Assembly (NCBI GenBank): GCA_963736595.1
Contig: CAVTPG010000003.1
Location: 1-64,000 of the forward strand
Direction: 5' to 3'
Length of the DNA stretch: 64,000 nt
Source of the DNA: Parapontixanthobacter sp963736595
Lineage (GTDB): Bacteria; Pseudomonadota; Alphaproteobacteria; Sphingomonadales; Sphingomonadaceae
Shown: positions 46,210 to 55,956 of the stretch, piece by piece
Position numbering within the stretch: position 1 is the first letter of the stretch
How the letters are laid out: every line of letters starts with the position of its first letter
The notes under the pieces: model-generated
Told to the model about the DNA's origin: nothing
The model's database searches: none
What the model saw: only the letters and a program-made list of their open reading frames with translations
Program-made: the position numbers and the translations under genes

Positions 46210-47427
46210 ATGATCGCGGACGAACACGCTAATCAAGCATCGCCCGATTTGCGGCAGACGCGGCGCTTTTTGTTCCTCTACGCGATGGCGGTAGCAGGCG
46301 GATCGGTCGCTTACGTCCCGCTGCTCACGCTGCTTTTGCCCGCGCGAATGGCGGATATGTTTGCGCAGGATGCCGTGGCTTCGCTCGCTTATATTGCATT
46401 CGGCGGGGCGCTGACTGCCAGTATTGCCAATATCGGCTTCGGCTGGCTCAGCGATTTGACCCAGCATCGGCGCGGATGGATTGCGCTAGGCCTCGTCCTT
46501 TCCAGCCTGCTGCTGCTGGCGATGCGGCAAGCCGAGACGCTGCCCGCTATCCTCGCATTGATCATATGCTGGCAGATTGCCCTGAATATGATGCTGTCAC
46601 CGCTCGCCGCATGGGCGGGCGATTGTGTACCTGATAGCCAAAAGGGATTGCTTGGCGGATTGCTGTCGATCGCGCCAGCCGCCGGAGCAGGGGCCGGGGC
46701 CTTGATCACCTTGCCGCATCTCGATGCACCCGAAGGCCAGCTCTACCTTGTTGCAGGGCTTGTCATAGCGCTTGTCGCGCCAGTGTTGTTGCTTGGGCGA
46801 CCAAGCCCGATGCCGCAATTGATGCACGAGAATGTGCAGCCGATCGCTGATGCCGATGAGCCAGCCAGTTCCAGCCATGCGGTACCGCGAATGTGGATTG
46901 CGCGGTTGCTGGTGCAGATCGCCGAAGCCGCGCTGTTCATTTACCTGCTGCTATGGCTGCGCAGCTTCGACGCAGGCTTCGGAGACAATGATACAGCGCT
47001 GGTTTTTGCAGTCGTGATTACTCTGTCGGTTCCGCTTGCTTTGTTAGCTGGCCGATGGTCCGACGCCCATGCACGTCCCATCCTGCCGCTGGCTATCTGC
47101 GCGAGCGTGGCGGGCGGTGGCCTGCTTGTCATGGCGCTTGCAGATACACCTTGGATGGGCATCGCGGGTTATGTTCTGTTTGGTTTGGGCGCGGGCGTAT
47201 TTTTGGCCCTGCATACGGCACAAACACTGCGCATTTTACCGAAGCCCAGCCGCAGAGGACGCGATCTCGGCATCTTCAACCTGACCAACACTGTGCCATC
47301 GCTGATCTTGCCGTGGCTGACGTTGGCGCTCGTGCCATCATTCGGGTTTGCGGCGCTGTTTGCCGTGTTGTCGGCGTTGTGTATCGGTTCAGCCATTATC
47401 CTGTTCGGACTAGCTCGACCGCGTTAG
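46210..47427 (+). CDS. MFS transporter of the sugar locus
   Basis: Major facilitator protein of 405 residues with 12 predicted helices. The first helix region RRFLFLYAMAVAGGSVAYVPLL and the cytoplasmic-loop motif GWLSDLTQHRRGW (motif A-like) are visible, and the charged loop between helices 6 and 7 is at about 195-225. It lies 29 bases after the LacI gene. The substrate is unknown; a glucoside or glucose derived from the glucan is likely from context. Confidence 0.85.
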   Translation: MIADEHANQASPDLRQTRRFLFLYAMAVAGGSVAYVPLLTLLLPARMADMFAQDAVASLAYIAFGGALTASIANIGFGWLSDLTQHRRGWIALGLVLSSLLLLAMRQAETLPAILALIICWQIALNMMLSPLAAWAGDCVPDSQKGLLGGLLSIAPAAGAGAGALITLPHLDAPEGQLYLVAGLVIALVAPVLLLGRPSPMPQLMHENVQPIADADEPASSSHAVPRMWIARLLVQIAEAALFIYLLLWLRSFDAGFGDNDTALVFAVVITLSVPLALLAGRWSDAHARPILPLAICASVAGGGLLVMALADTPWMGIAGYVLFGLGAGVFLALHTAQTLRILPKPSRRGRDLGIFNLTNTVPSLILPWLTLALVPSFGFAALFAVLSALCIGSAIILFGLARPR

Positions 47428-47462
47428 ACACTTGCGTTCGATGGCTAGCCGTGTACCACTGC

Positions 47463-47478
47463 TTGAGAACGTTCTCAA
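47463..47478. promoter_or_regulatory. LacI-type operator before the GH3 gene
   Basis: A perfect 16-base palindrome, TTGAGAACGTTCTCAA, with the central CG typical of LacI-family sites. It lies in the 76-base gap between the MFS stop and the GH3 start, so the GH3 gene probably has its own regulated promoter. The position also argues against a GH3 start upstream of it. Confidence 0.75.
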
Positions 47479-47503
47479 AGACGTGACTTGGGATGGGGTG
47501 AAA

Positions 47504-49966
47504 GTGGTGTCTATACGCAAATCATGGGCTGTTCTGGCCGCGCTGTGTCTTTCCGGTTGCGCGACAAATGCGCTGGAACCGCAATCGGTAGCGCGTCAGC
47601 CCGCATTAGCAAATACGCCGGACGACGCAGTCGCCGACCCTGCAAACTGGCCAAGTTCCAGCAGCCCGGCAGCACTCACCGATAGTGCAACCGAAGCCAA
47701 GATCGACGCGCTTCTTTCCCGCATGACTTTGCGCCAAAAAGTCGGGCAAACGATACAGGCGGATATCGCGTTCATTGCGCCGGACGATCTGACGCAATAT
47801 CCGCTCGGATCGTTGCTGGCCGGGGGCAATAGCGGCCCTTATGGCGATGAGCGCGCGGCTGCATCGCAATGGGACCGGATGGTGCGCGAGTTTCGTGCGG
47901 TGTCCATGCGTCCTGTTACCGACGGGGTGGCGATCCCGCTGATTTTCGGGATCGACGCGGTTCACGGCCACAACAATTTGCCCGGCGCAACTGTATTCCC
48001 GCACAATATAGGGCTAGGCGCCGCCCGTGATCCTGACCTGATTCAGCGGATCGGCGAAGTGACTGCGGCAGAGGTCGCAGCCAGCGGGATCGAGTGGACT
48101 TTTGCGCCAACGCTGGCCGTACCGCAGGACTTGCGCTGGGGCCGCGCTTACGAGGGCTATTCGTCCGATCCCGCCATCGTCGCAGCCTACTCCACCAGCA
48201 TGGTCAAGGGCTTGCAGGGCGATCTTGTATCCGGTGAGCAACTTTCCGCTACCAAAGTCGCCGCGACGGCCAAACACTTTCTGGCCGATGGCGGGACAGC
48301 CGCTGGCAAGGATCAGGGCGATGCGCAAATAAGCGAGCGCGACTTGATCGACATTCACGGCGCAGGTTACCCGACGGCGATCGATGCCGGTGCGCTGACG
48401 GTTATGGCGAGTTTCTCCAGCTGGAACGGTAGCAAGCTGCACGGCAATCGCAGCCTGTTGACCGACGTGCTGCGCGGACCATTGGGCTTCACCGGTTTCG
48501 TGGTTGGTGACTGGAACGGTCACGGACAAGTGGCCGGGTGCGAGCCAACCGATTGCCCCGAAGCGATGAATGCGGGCCTCGATATGTATATGGCGCCCGA
48601 TAGCTGGAAAGATTTGTTCACAAATACGGTTGCGAGTGTCGAGGCTGGCGAAATTACCGAGGCACGGCTTGATGAAGCGGTGCGCCGCATATTGCGCGTG
48701 AAGTACAAGCTTGGCCTGATGGGTGATGAACTGACCAACCGGACGAATTTGGCGGTAATCGGGTCACCAGACCATCTGGCTGTGGCCCGTGAAGCGGTTG
48801 CAAAGTCACTGGTGCTGCTGAAAAACGAGGGATCTGTTCTGCCGGTCAGACCTGGCGCAAACGTGCTGGTCACTGGACCCGGCGCCGACAGTATGGCGAT
48901 GCAGTCCGGCGGGTGGACGATCAGCTGGCAAGGCGATGATGTCACCAAAGCCGACTTCCCGAACGGCAATACGATCTGGGATGGAATTTCGGCGGCAGTC
49001 AGTGATGCTGGCGGATCGGCAAGCTTGTCACCGGATGGCGCGTTCGCCGCGCGCCCGGATGTTGCCATCGTGGTGTTTGGCGAGAAACCCTATGCCGAAT
49101 TTCAGGGCGATATCGCGCATCTTGACTATCTGCCGACCGATGGCCTCACGCTGCTACAGGACTTTAAAGCCAAGGGCATTCCGACAGTCGCGGTATTCCT
49201 GTCCGGTCGCCCCATGTTCATGGGCGAAGAATTGTCTGCCGCCGATGCGTTCGTGGCGGCCTGGTTGCCCGGACCGCAAGGCGAAGGCGTGGCCGATGTG
49301 CTGATCGCCAGCGAAAACGGTTCGTCGGCGCGCGATTTTACGGGTCGCTTGTCTTTTGCATGGCCCGCAGCTTGCGAACCCGGCGCGTCCGCGCTGTTTC
49401 CGCTTGGCTTTGGCGGTAGCTATCGCGATGCGCCGCAAGTGCCAACTCTCAACACGAAGTGCAAGCTGAGCGAAGCGAGCGCCAATGGCGATTTCGCGAT
49501 TTACGAGCGTGGGTTGAAATCCGGTATCACGGCGATGGCGGGTTCCACAGTTCTTACCAATCTGCTCGGCAATTCGGGCGGTATCACCGCGAGCGCCTTC
49601 GATGTCGCAGCGCAGGAAGATGCGCGCAAAATCGCGTTCGATGCTGGCAGCGATCTTGCATTTGTCTGGAGCAGCAAGCCGATCCAGCCCGGCTCGGCCT
49701 TGCGGTTGCGTTTGCAAATTGCACAACCGCCATCCGGCCCGCTGCGCCTGTCCGCGCAAGGCGGCAATACGAGCGTCGATCTGGCTTCGACTATGGCACT
49801 GGCCGCCGGGAAAGGTTGGCGCGATGTGTCTATTCCGCTGGCGTGCCTTGCCGATGGCGAGACATCCGGCCTAACGCTATCGAGCGAGGCCGAATACGTA
49901 TTCGAACTGGAAAGCATCGCAATTACGCCGCAGGCATCGAATGAAGGCTGCAAAGGCCCGTTCTAA
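47504..49966 (+). CDS. GH3 family beta-glucosidase (ExoP-like), lipoprotein
   Basis: Exo-acting beta-glucosidase of 820 residues. The start was set at GTG 47504 (47507 is equally possible): it follows GGGATGGGG and gives a lipoprotein signal with lipobox CLSGC, whereas a start at 47432 would span the operator palindrome. The GH3 N-domain has AKHFLADGGTAAGKDQGD, and the nucleophile Asp lies in GFVVGDWNGHG. The C-domain has VLVTGPGAD and LPGPQGEGVADVL. A C-terminal extension (about 650-820) resembles the beta-sandwich of marine ExoP-like enzymes. It would release glucose from the GH16 products. The FucP-type permease follows after 33 bases. Confidence 0.93.
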   Translation: MVSIRKSWAVLAALCLSGCATNALEPQSVARQPALANTPDDAVADPANWPSSSSPAALTDSATEAKIDALLSRMTLRQKVGQTIQADIAFIAPDDLTQYPLGSLLAGGNSGPYGDERAAASQWDRMVREFRAVSMRPVTDGVAIPLIFGIDAVHGHNNLPGATVFPHNIGLGAARDPDLIQRIGEVTAAEVAASGIEWTFAPTLAVPQDLRWGRAYEGYSSDPAIVAAYSTSMVKGLQGDLVSGEQLSATKVAATAKHFLADGGTAAGKDQGDAQISERDLIDIHGAGYPTAIDAGALTVMASFSSWNGSKLHGNRSLLTDVLRGPLGFTGFVVGDWNGHGQVAGCEPTDCPEAMNAGLDMYMAPDSWKDLFTNTVASVEAGEITEARLDEAVRRILRVKYKLGLMGDELTNRTNLAVIGSPDHLAVAREAVAKSLVLLKNEGSVLPVRPGANVLVTGPGADSMAMQSGGWTISWQGDDVTKADFPNGNTIWDGISAAVSDAGGSASLSPDGAFAARPDVAIVVFGEKPYAEFQGDIAHLDYLPTDGLTLLQDFKAKGIPTVAVFLSGRPMFMGEELSAADAFVAAWLPGPQGEGVADVLIASENGSSARDFTGRLSFAWPAACEPGASALFPLGFGGSYRDAPQVPTLNTKCKLSEASANGDFAIYERGLKSGITAMAGSTVLTNLLGNSGGITASAFDVAAQEDARKIAFDAGSDLAFVWSSKPIQPGSALRLRLQIAQPPSGPLRLSAQGGNTSVDLASTMALAAGKGWRDVSIPLACLADGETSGLTLSSEAEYVFELESIAITPQASNEGCKGPF

Positions 49967-49999
49967 ATAGCCTGTTCAAGGGCGTTGGGGAGAGAGACT

Positions 50000-51298
50000 A
50001 TGGCATTGGCACCGGATATTTCGAGCAGCACGGACTCGCGGCCCATTACCGATGATGCGCAAGCGATCGATGCGCCCGGCTTGCAATATTTCGTATTCGG
50101 CCTGTTCTTCATTTTTGGCGGCATTACATCGCTGAACGATGTCATTATCCCTAAGCTGAAAGAGCTGTTTACGCTGAATTTCACGCAAGCGATGCTGGTG
50201 CAATTCTGCTTCTTTGCCGCCTATGCCATCATCGGCATTCCCGGCGCCAAACTGGTCAAGAAAATCGGCTATATGCGCGGTGCAGTGGCAGGCTTGCTGA
50301 TCATGATGACGGGCTGCCTGTTGTTTATTCCGGCCTCGCAAACGGCGACCTATCCGGTTTTTTTGCTCGCTTTGTTCATTCTGGCGAGCGGCGTGGTGAT
50401 TGTGCAAGTCGTTGCCAATCCACTGATCAGTTTGCTTGGTCCGGCCAAAACCACTCATAGCCGCCTGACTTTTGCGCAAGGTTTTAACTCGCTCGGCACG
50501 ACGATTTTTCCAATTGTCGGCTCGATCATTATTCTCGGTAGTCTGGCCACGATGTCCGCTGAAGATCTGTCGGGCGCAGAACTGACGGCCTATCGTCAGG
50601 CCGAAAGTCAGGCGATCTGGCAAGGCTATCTCGGACTGGCCGTCGCTATCGCGATCGTCGCTGCGGTCGTGTGGCTGTTCCGCAACCGGTTGAAAGGCGA
50701 GAAGCACGAGACAACCAGTCTAGCCGAAGGGCTTACGCTCCTGAAACGGCCGCGCTTTGGTTACGGCGCTGCCTGCATTTTCCTCTATGTCGGGGCGGAA
50801 GTCGCCATCGGCTCGATCATCGTCAATTATCTCATGCAGGAAAGCGTGCTCAATCTATCCGAACAACAAGCCGGTCCGCTGATCGGGCTATACTGGGGCG
50901 GAGCGATGATCGGTCGCTTCATCGGTTCAGGCCTGTTGCGCGTGTTCAGTCCCGGCAAAATCCTCGCGTTCAATGCCTCGATCGCAATTGCGCTGCTGGC
51001 AATTTCAGCCAACACAACGGGCGAAATTTCCGGCTATTCGCTGCTTGCCATCGGCCTGATGAACTCGATCATGTTTCCGACCATCTTTTCGCTCGCGTGT
51101 GAGAAGTTGGGACCGCGTGCTGCCGATGGATCGGGCATCATCAACGTTGCGATTTGCGGTGGCGCCATTGTGCCATTGCTGTTCGGAGTTATCGCAGATC
51201 TCAGCGGCAGTCTGGCCTTTGCGCTGATCCTGCCTGCCATCTGTTATGCGATTATTGCCGGTTTCGGCATCTTTGCACGCCGTCCGGCAGTGGGCTGA
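50000..51298 (+). CDS. FucP-type sugar MFS transporter
   Basis: Sugar:proton symporter of 432 residues with 12 helices, of the FucP/glucose-galactose permease group. Diagnostic stretches are FGGITSLNDVIIPKLKELF, the repeat ANPLISLLGP and AQGFNSLGTTIFPIVGS, and IMFPTIFSLACEKLG. ATG 50000 follows GGGGAGAGA. It is downstream of GH3 and likely co-transcribed, so import of the released glucose is the natural role. Confidence 0.9.
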   Translation: MALAPDISSSTDSRPITDDAQAIDAPGLQYFVFGLFFIFGGITSLNDVIIPKLKELFTLNFTQAMLVQFCFFAAYAIIGIPGAKLVKKIGYMRGAVAGLLIMMTGCLLFIPASQTATYPVFLLALFILASGVVIVQVVANPLISLLGPAKTTHSRLTFAQGFNSLGTTIFPIVGSIIILGSLATMSAEDLSGAELTAYRQAESQAIWQGYLGLAVAIAIVAAVVWLFRNRLKGEKHETTSLAEGLTLLKRPRFGYGAACIFLYVGAEVAIGSIIVNYLMQESVLNLSEQQAGPLIGLYWGGAMIGRFIGSGLLRVFSPGKILAFNASIAIALLAISANTTGEISGYSLLAIGLMNSIMFPTIFSLACEKLGPRAADGSGIINVAICGGAIVPLLFGVIADLSGSLAFALILPAICYAIIAGFGIFARRPAVG

Positions 51299-51367
51299 CC
51301 AGCAAGTCGGGCATCCGCATGGCGCAAATGCTTGCCCGTGCTGGATCGTACCCCTAGGGCCTCGCAA

Positions 51368-52249
51368 ATGAGCGATAAAAAAGACGAACATGATTTGAGC
51401 GACCGCCGTTTCTACAAGGCGGAGCAGGAAGCGGCATTTTCTGCGGCAGACCCCCATGTCACGCCGCAAACGCAGCATCCGGCTTACACGCTGGCGTTTC
51501 AGGACAAGGATTTCCTGCTGCGCGACGAGTTGCGCCCGGTGCGCTTTCAGCTGGAATTGCTGAAACCGGAAATGCTGCTCGACGAAGCCGGCGTTGGCTC
51601 GACCTTCGTGATGTATGGCTCGGCGCGGATACCCTCGCCGGAAAATGCGCAGGAGCTGATCGACAATGCGCCGGAAGACCGGAAGCACATTGCCGAAAAC
51701 CTCGCGAAGAAGTCGAAATATTATCAGGAAGCGCGCGATCTGGCGCGGATGGTCAGCGAAAAATCCATCGTCGAGGACGGCAAGCGGCAATTCGTCGTGT
51801 GTTCAGGCGGCGGCCCCTCGATCATGGAAGCGGCCAATCGCGGAGCAAGCGAAGCGGGTGCGGCGTCTATCGGGCTAAATATCGTCCTGCCGCATGAGCA
51901 AGCGCCGAACACCTATGTCACGCCGTATCTGTCGCTAAACTTCCACTATTTCGCGCTGCGGAAAATGCACTTTCTGCTGCGCGCGAAGGCCGTGGCAGTG
52001 TTCCCCGGTGGCTTCGGCACATTCGATGAATTTTTCGAGCTGCTGACTTTGATCCAGACGGGCAAGATGAAGCCGCTGCCGATCCTTTTATTCGGCAAAG
52101 ACTTCTGGGACCGGGTAGTCGATCTGGAAGCATTGGCCGATGAAGGCACGATAAATCACGACGATCTCAAGCTCTTTCATCGCTGCGAAACCGCACAGGA
52201 AGCGTGGGATTACGTTGCCAAGTTTTACGAGCTGGAAAACCAGACTTAG
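51368..52249 (+). CDS. LOG family protein (TIGR00730-type)
   Basis: Rossmann-fold protein of 293 residues of the LOG family (cytokinin-type nucleoside 5'-monophosphate phosphoribohydrolase). The phosphate-binding signature VFPGGFGTFDEFFE is complete and SGGGPSIMEAANRGA precedes it. An N-terminal extension of about 75 residues sets this long form apart. The start at ATG 51368 (MSDKKDEHD) was chosen over 51332. It overlaps the thiD end by four bases, convergently. The physiological substrate is uncertain. Confidence 0.88.
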   Translation: MSDKKDEHDLSDRRFYKAEQEAAFSAADPHVTPQTQHPAYTLAFQDKDFLLRDELRPVRFQLELLKPEMLLDEAGVGSTFVMYGSARIPSPENAQELIDNAPEDRKHIAENLAKKSKYYQEARDLARMVSEKSIVEDGKRQFVVCSGGGPSIMEAANRGASEAGAASIGLNIVLPHEQAPNTYVTPYLSLNFHYFALRKMHFLLRAKAVAVFPGGFGTFDEFFELLTLIQTGKMKPLPILLFGKDFWDRVVDLEALADEGTINHDDLKLFHRCETAQEAWDYVAKFYELENQT

Positions 52250-53058
52250 CTAACGTTGCGGATGCCGTGATGGCCGAGCGGTCCACCGCCGGCACCGAAG
52301 CCGGGCGCGCTCTGGATTGCTCGCAGCACGAATTGCCGTGCGACCCTGACTGCGTTTTCAAGGCTTTGTCCGTGGCCCAGCAAGCACGCGATGGCGCTGG
52401 CTAACGTACAGCCCGTGCCGTGGGTGTGGATCGTATCCAGCCGCTCGTGACTGAAAGATGCGGTGGTGCCGTCCGGGCTCATCAGCCAGTCGGTCACAAG
52501 ATCGCGGTTATTCGGATCATGTCCGCCTTTGGCCAGTACCTCAACCTTGTAACGCAAGGACAGGATTTGCGCCGCATCGACCAGCGCTTTTCCATCGAGG
52601 TCACTGGCTCCCGTGAGGCGCTCCAACTCCTGCACATTGGGCGTTACGACGCTTGCCAAGTGCATCAGCCGCTCGAACGCTGCGATCGTGTCATCATCAG
52701 CCAGTGCAGCACCGCTGGTCGCGACCATCACCGGATCGAAGACGATCGGCACTTCGAGCACCTCCAACTTGTCCGCGACCATCTGCGCTATTTCGGCTGA
52801 ACCAAGCATTCCGATTTTGACGGCATCCACCCCGATATCGGACACGCAGGAATCGATCTGCGCCGCGATCAGAGCCGTATCGAGTGTCTCGACCGCCTGC
52901 ACGCCCACTGTATTCTGCGCCGTGATGGCGGTGATTGCCGTCATGGCATAGCCGCTGAGCATGGTGATTGTTTTGATGTCGGCTTGAATGCCGGCACCGC
53001 CGCTGGAATCCGATCCGGCGATCACGAGAATACGCGGCGGTTTGCTAGGCCGGTTCAT
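52246..53058 (-). CDS. thiD: Bifunctional hydroxymethylpyrimidine kinase/phosphomethylpyrimidine kinase
   Basis: Thiamine pathway kinase that phosphorylates HMP twice; 270 residues, ribokinase fold. The start at ATG 53058 is inferred from LVIAGSDSSGGAGIQADIKT close to the N-terminus. The ATP/anion-hole motif HTHGTGCTLASAIA, with the catalytic Cys-containing GTGC, is near the C-terminus. It follows glmM on the same strand after 87 bases. No TPP riboswitch is seen. Confidence 0.94.
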   Translation of the reverse strand: MNRPSKPPRILVIAGSDSSGGAGIQADIKTITMLSGYAMTAITAITAQNTVGVQAVETLDTALIAAQIDSCVSDIGVDAVKIGMLGSAEIAQMVADKLEVLEVPIVFDPVMVATSGAALADDDTIAAFERLMHLASVVTPNVQELERLTGASDLDGKALVDAAQILSLRYKVEVLAKGGHDPNNRDLVTDWLMSPDGTTASFSHERLDTIHTHGTGCTLASAIACLLGHGQSLENAVRVARQFVLRAIQSAPGFGAGGGPLGHHGIRNVS

Positions 53059-53145
53059 GCCGCAAACTTCCGCACCGTGCTGTTGGAAAAGTCGGTGGCG
53101 CAACGTTCGCAATCGGGGCGTGTTTCCAGCATTGTTATGACCCTC

Positions 53146-54483
53146 CTAGACCGCATCGCGCACAGCGTCGCAAATGCGATTTACCACCGCTTCGACTTGC
53201 GCTTGATCATCGCCTTCTGCCATTACCCGAATGACCGGCTCTGTGCCGGACGGGCGGATCACCAAGCGGCCTTTGCCTTCCAATTCCTGCTCGGCGGCGG
53301 CGATAACCGATTTTACGACGTCGTTTTCGAGCGGCGCGCCCTCGGAATACCGCACGTTTTTCAGCAATTGCGGCACCGGATCGAACAGATGCAGCAATTC
53401 GCTTGCCTTCTGGCCTGATTGCACCAGCGCGGCCAGCACTTGCAAAGCTGCAACCGTGCCGTCACCCGTGGTCGCATGATCGAGCAGGATCATATGCCCC
53501 GACTGCTCTCCACCGACATTGAAACCGCCTTGCTTCATCATTTCGAGCACATGGCGATCACCGACCTTGGCGCGGTGCAAGTCGAGACCGTTATTGGCGA
53601 GGAATCGTTCCAGCCCCAGATTGGACATGACCGTGGCGACGATACCGTTGCCCTTCAGCTCCCCGCTTGCGGCCATGCGTGTCGCGATCAGGGCCATTAA
53701 CTGATCACCATCGACGATCTGGCCTTTCTCATCGACCACGATCAGGCGGTCTGCATCGCCGTCCAGCGCAATTCCGACATCGGCTTGTTCCTCGACCACG
53801 CGCGCCTGCAACGCGTCCAAAGCGGTCGAGCCAACCCCGTCATTGATGTTGCGGCCGTTTGGTTCGACACCGATGCTGACGACTTTCGCGCCCAGCTCCC
53901 AGATAGCGGCGGGCGCGACTTCGTAAGACGCGCCATTGGCGCAATCGACCACGACTGTCAGGCCGTCGAACCGCACATCTTCGGGCAGCGACTTCTTTAC
54001 AGCGTGAATGTAGCGTCCGCGCGCATCCTCGATCCGGCGAGCGCGACCGATATCGGCGGCTCCTGCCAGCACCTGATCGTCCTCCAGCGCCGCTTCGATG
54101 GCCAGCTCGTCTTCATCGGACAGCTTGAATCCAGTGGGCCCGAACAGTTTGATGCCATTATCCTCGTAAGGGTTGTGACTGGCGGAAATCATCACGCCTA
54201 AATCGGCCCGCATCTCGCGCGTCAGCAATGCGATTGCAGGCGTAGGCAGGGGGCCGGTCATGATGACATCCATCCCGACGCTGGTGAAACCGGCGACCAA
54301 GGCGCTTTCCATCATATAGCCCGAGAGCCGCGTATCTTTGCCGATCACGACGCGATGGCGATGGTCGCCGCGCAAGAAATACGCGCCTGCCGCCTGACCC
54401 ACGCGCATGGCGGTCGCGGCGGTCATAACGCCTTCATTGGTGCGCCCGCGAATGCCGTCCGTGCCGAAGAATTTGCGTGTCAT
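53146..54483 (-). CDS. glmM: Phosphoglucosamine mutase GlmM
   Basis: Interconverts glucosamine-6-phosphate and glucosamine-1-phosphate for UDP-GlcNAc synthesis; 445 residues. The start at ATG 54483 gives KFFGTDGIRGRTNEG, the family N-terminus. The phosphoserine loop is ISASHNPYEDNGIK, the metal loop DGDADR, and the sugar-binding loop GGEQSGH. The C-terminal phosphate site is RPSGTEPVIRVM. The open frame extending to 54609 is not family-like. Confidence 0.96.
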   Translation of the reverse strand: MTRKFFGTDGIRGRTNEGVMTAATAMRVGQAAGAYFLRGDHRHRVVIGKDTRLSGYMMESALVAGFTSVGMDVIMTGPLPTPAIALLTREMRADLGVMISASHNPYEDNGIKLFGPTGFKLSDEDELAIEAALEDDQVLAGAADIGRARRIEDARGRYIHAVKKSLPEDVRFDGLTVVVDCANGASYEVAPAAIWELGAKVVSIGVEPNGRNINDGVGSTALDALQARVVEEQADVGIALDGDADRLIVVDEKGQIVDGDQLMALIATRMAASGELKGNGIVATVMSNLGLERFLANNGLDLHRAKVGDRHVLEMMKQGGFNVGGEQSGHMILLDHATTGDGTVAALQVLAALVQSGQKASELLHLFDPVPQLLKNVRYSEGAPLENDVVKSVIAAAEQELEGKGRLVIRPSGTEPVIRVMAEGDDQAQVEAVVNRICDAVRDAV

Positions 54484-54581
54484 AGGGTTCCTGTTCGTCC
54501 TGAAATTTGCCGCAACGCCTGTGGATTGCGCAATTGCCACCTGCTTTAGCCGCGTTAGAGAGGATGTGAAAAGGGGCAGCG

Positions 54582-55832
54582 ATGCAAGACAGCGCAGATA
54601 ATGGCACAACCGGCGGATTGGTGACGATCAGTTTGCCCGTCTGGTGGACGCTGGCAGGTCTGGTCGGCGGCCTGTTGGCCGGGATCGCGACTGTGGGGAC
54701 CAGCTTTGCCGAGCCGCTGTTGAATGTGGCCGCGCCGGTCGGCTCGCTGTGGCTGCGCGCATTGCAAATGACGATCATTCCGCTGGTCGCGGCGCTGCTC
54801 ATCATGGGGATTTCGCAATTGGCCGAAGCGGCGAAGGCGGGGGAAACGGCGCGGCGAATGCTGCTGCTGGTTTTCGGCGTGCTTTTAGCAGGCGGGATCA
54901 TCACCGCGCTTGCGATGCCGCTATTGCTCGATGCTTTTCCCATTCCAGCGTCGGCGGGCGCATTCTTGTCGCAGGATGCGGGCGAAGCGCAGGCGGTTCC
55001 GGGCATTTCCGACTTTCTGACGTCGCTAATCGCGCCCAATCTGTTTGCCGCTGCGGCGGAGACCGCGATGTTGCCGCTGACGATCTTTTTTGCGCTGTTG
55101 GCGTTGGCAATGCAGCGCATCCCGGAACGGCAACGCGCGACCCTGCTCGGATTTTTTCATGCGCTGGGCAATGCAATGCTCATCATCATCGGCTGGGTGT
55201 TGTGGCTGGCGCCGGTGGGCGTGTTCGCACTGGCGGCAGGGGTTGCAGCGCGCGCGGGCAGCGGTGCATTCGTGGCACTGGCGCATTACATCGCGGTTGT
55301 TTCGGCGATGGGCGTCATCATCCTGATCGGCGCTTATGTGCTGGCGATAGTCGGCGGTCGGATCGGGCCCGGACGCTTTGCCAAAGCGATTTTGCCGGCG
55401 CAAACGGTCGCCATGTCGACGCAAAGCTCTTTGGCGAGCTTGCCTGCAATGCTCGACAGCGCCAAGCGCCTGAACTTGCGCGACGAAGTGGCGGAATTCG
55501 TGCTGCCTTTGGCAGTCGCGATCTTCCGCGCGACCAGTCCAGCGATGAATCTGGCGGTCGTGATCTATGTCGCGCATCTGGCCGGAGTGACGATCACGCC
55601 GACAGCAATGATTACCGGCATCGCCATCGCGCTGATCATTTCCATCGGCACTGTCAGCCTGCCCGGCACGATCAGCTTCGTCATTTCCATCGGTCCCATC
55701 GCGCTTGCAATGGGCGTCCCGGTGGAGCCGCTCGCCCTGCTGGTCGCGGTCGAGATGCTGCCCGATATTGTGCGCACGCTGGCCAATGTCACGACGAATG
55801 TGGCGGTGACGGCAACCGTGAACCGGCGATAG
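54582..55832 (+). CDS. Dicarboxylate/amino acid:cation symporter (DAACS family)
   Basis: Membrane symporter of 416 residues with about eight helices plus two re-entrant loops. Features are LNVAAPVGSLWLRALQMTIIPLV near the start, the serine-rich motif AMSTQSSLASLPAML and the NLAVVIYV segment, matching GltP/DctA-type proteins. It imports glutamate/aspartate or C4-dicarboxylates with protons or sodium. It is divergent from glmM. Confidence 0.9.
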   Translation: MQDSADNGTTGGLVTISLPVWWTLAGLVGGLLAGIATVGTSFAEPLLNVAAPVGSLWLRALQMTIIPLVAALLIMGISQLAEAAKAGETARRMLLLVFGVLLAGGIITALAMPLLLDAFPIPASAGAFLSQDAGEAQAVPGISDFLTSLIAPNLFAAAAETAMLPLTIFFALLALAMQRIPERQRATLLGFFHALGNAMLIIIGWVLWLAPVGVFALAAGVAARAGSGAFVALAHYIAVVSAMGVIILIGAYVLAIVGGRIGPGRFAKAILPAQTVAMSTQSSLASLPAMLDSAKRLNLRDEVAEFVLPLAVAIFRATSPAMNLAVVIYVAHLAGVTITPTAMITGIAIALIISIGTVSLPGTISFVISIGPIALAMGVPVEPLALLVAVEMLPDIVRTLANVTTNVAVTATVNRR

Positions 55833-55956
55833 CTGAGCCGAGTATCGTGCGATTGGCGTCGGGCGCCATAATTTTGCAGCAGCGCTGCAACAAAAGGAAG
55901 CGGTTATGCGTTGTTCATACATATCCGACCCGCAAACTTAACATGAGGAGGGAAAT

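Noticed and set aside
13956..49966. Programmed frameshifting as an explanation for the broken genes
   Set aside because: No shared slippery heptamer with a downstream structure was seen; shifts occur at different sequences and a dozen in one receptor gene is not compatible with programmed recoding.
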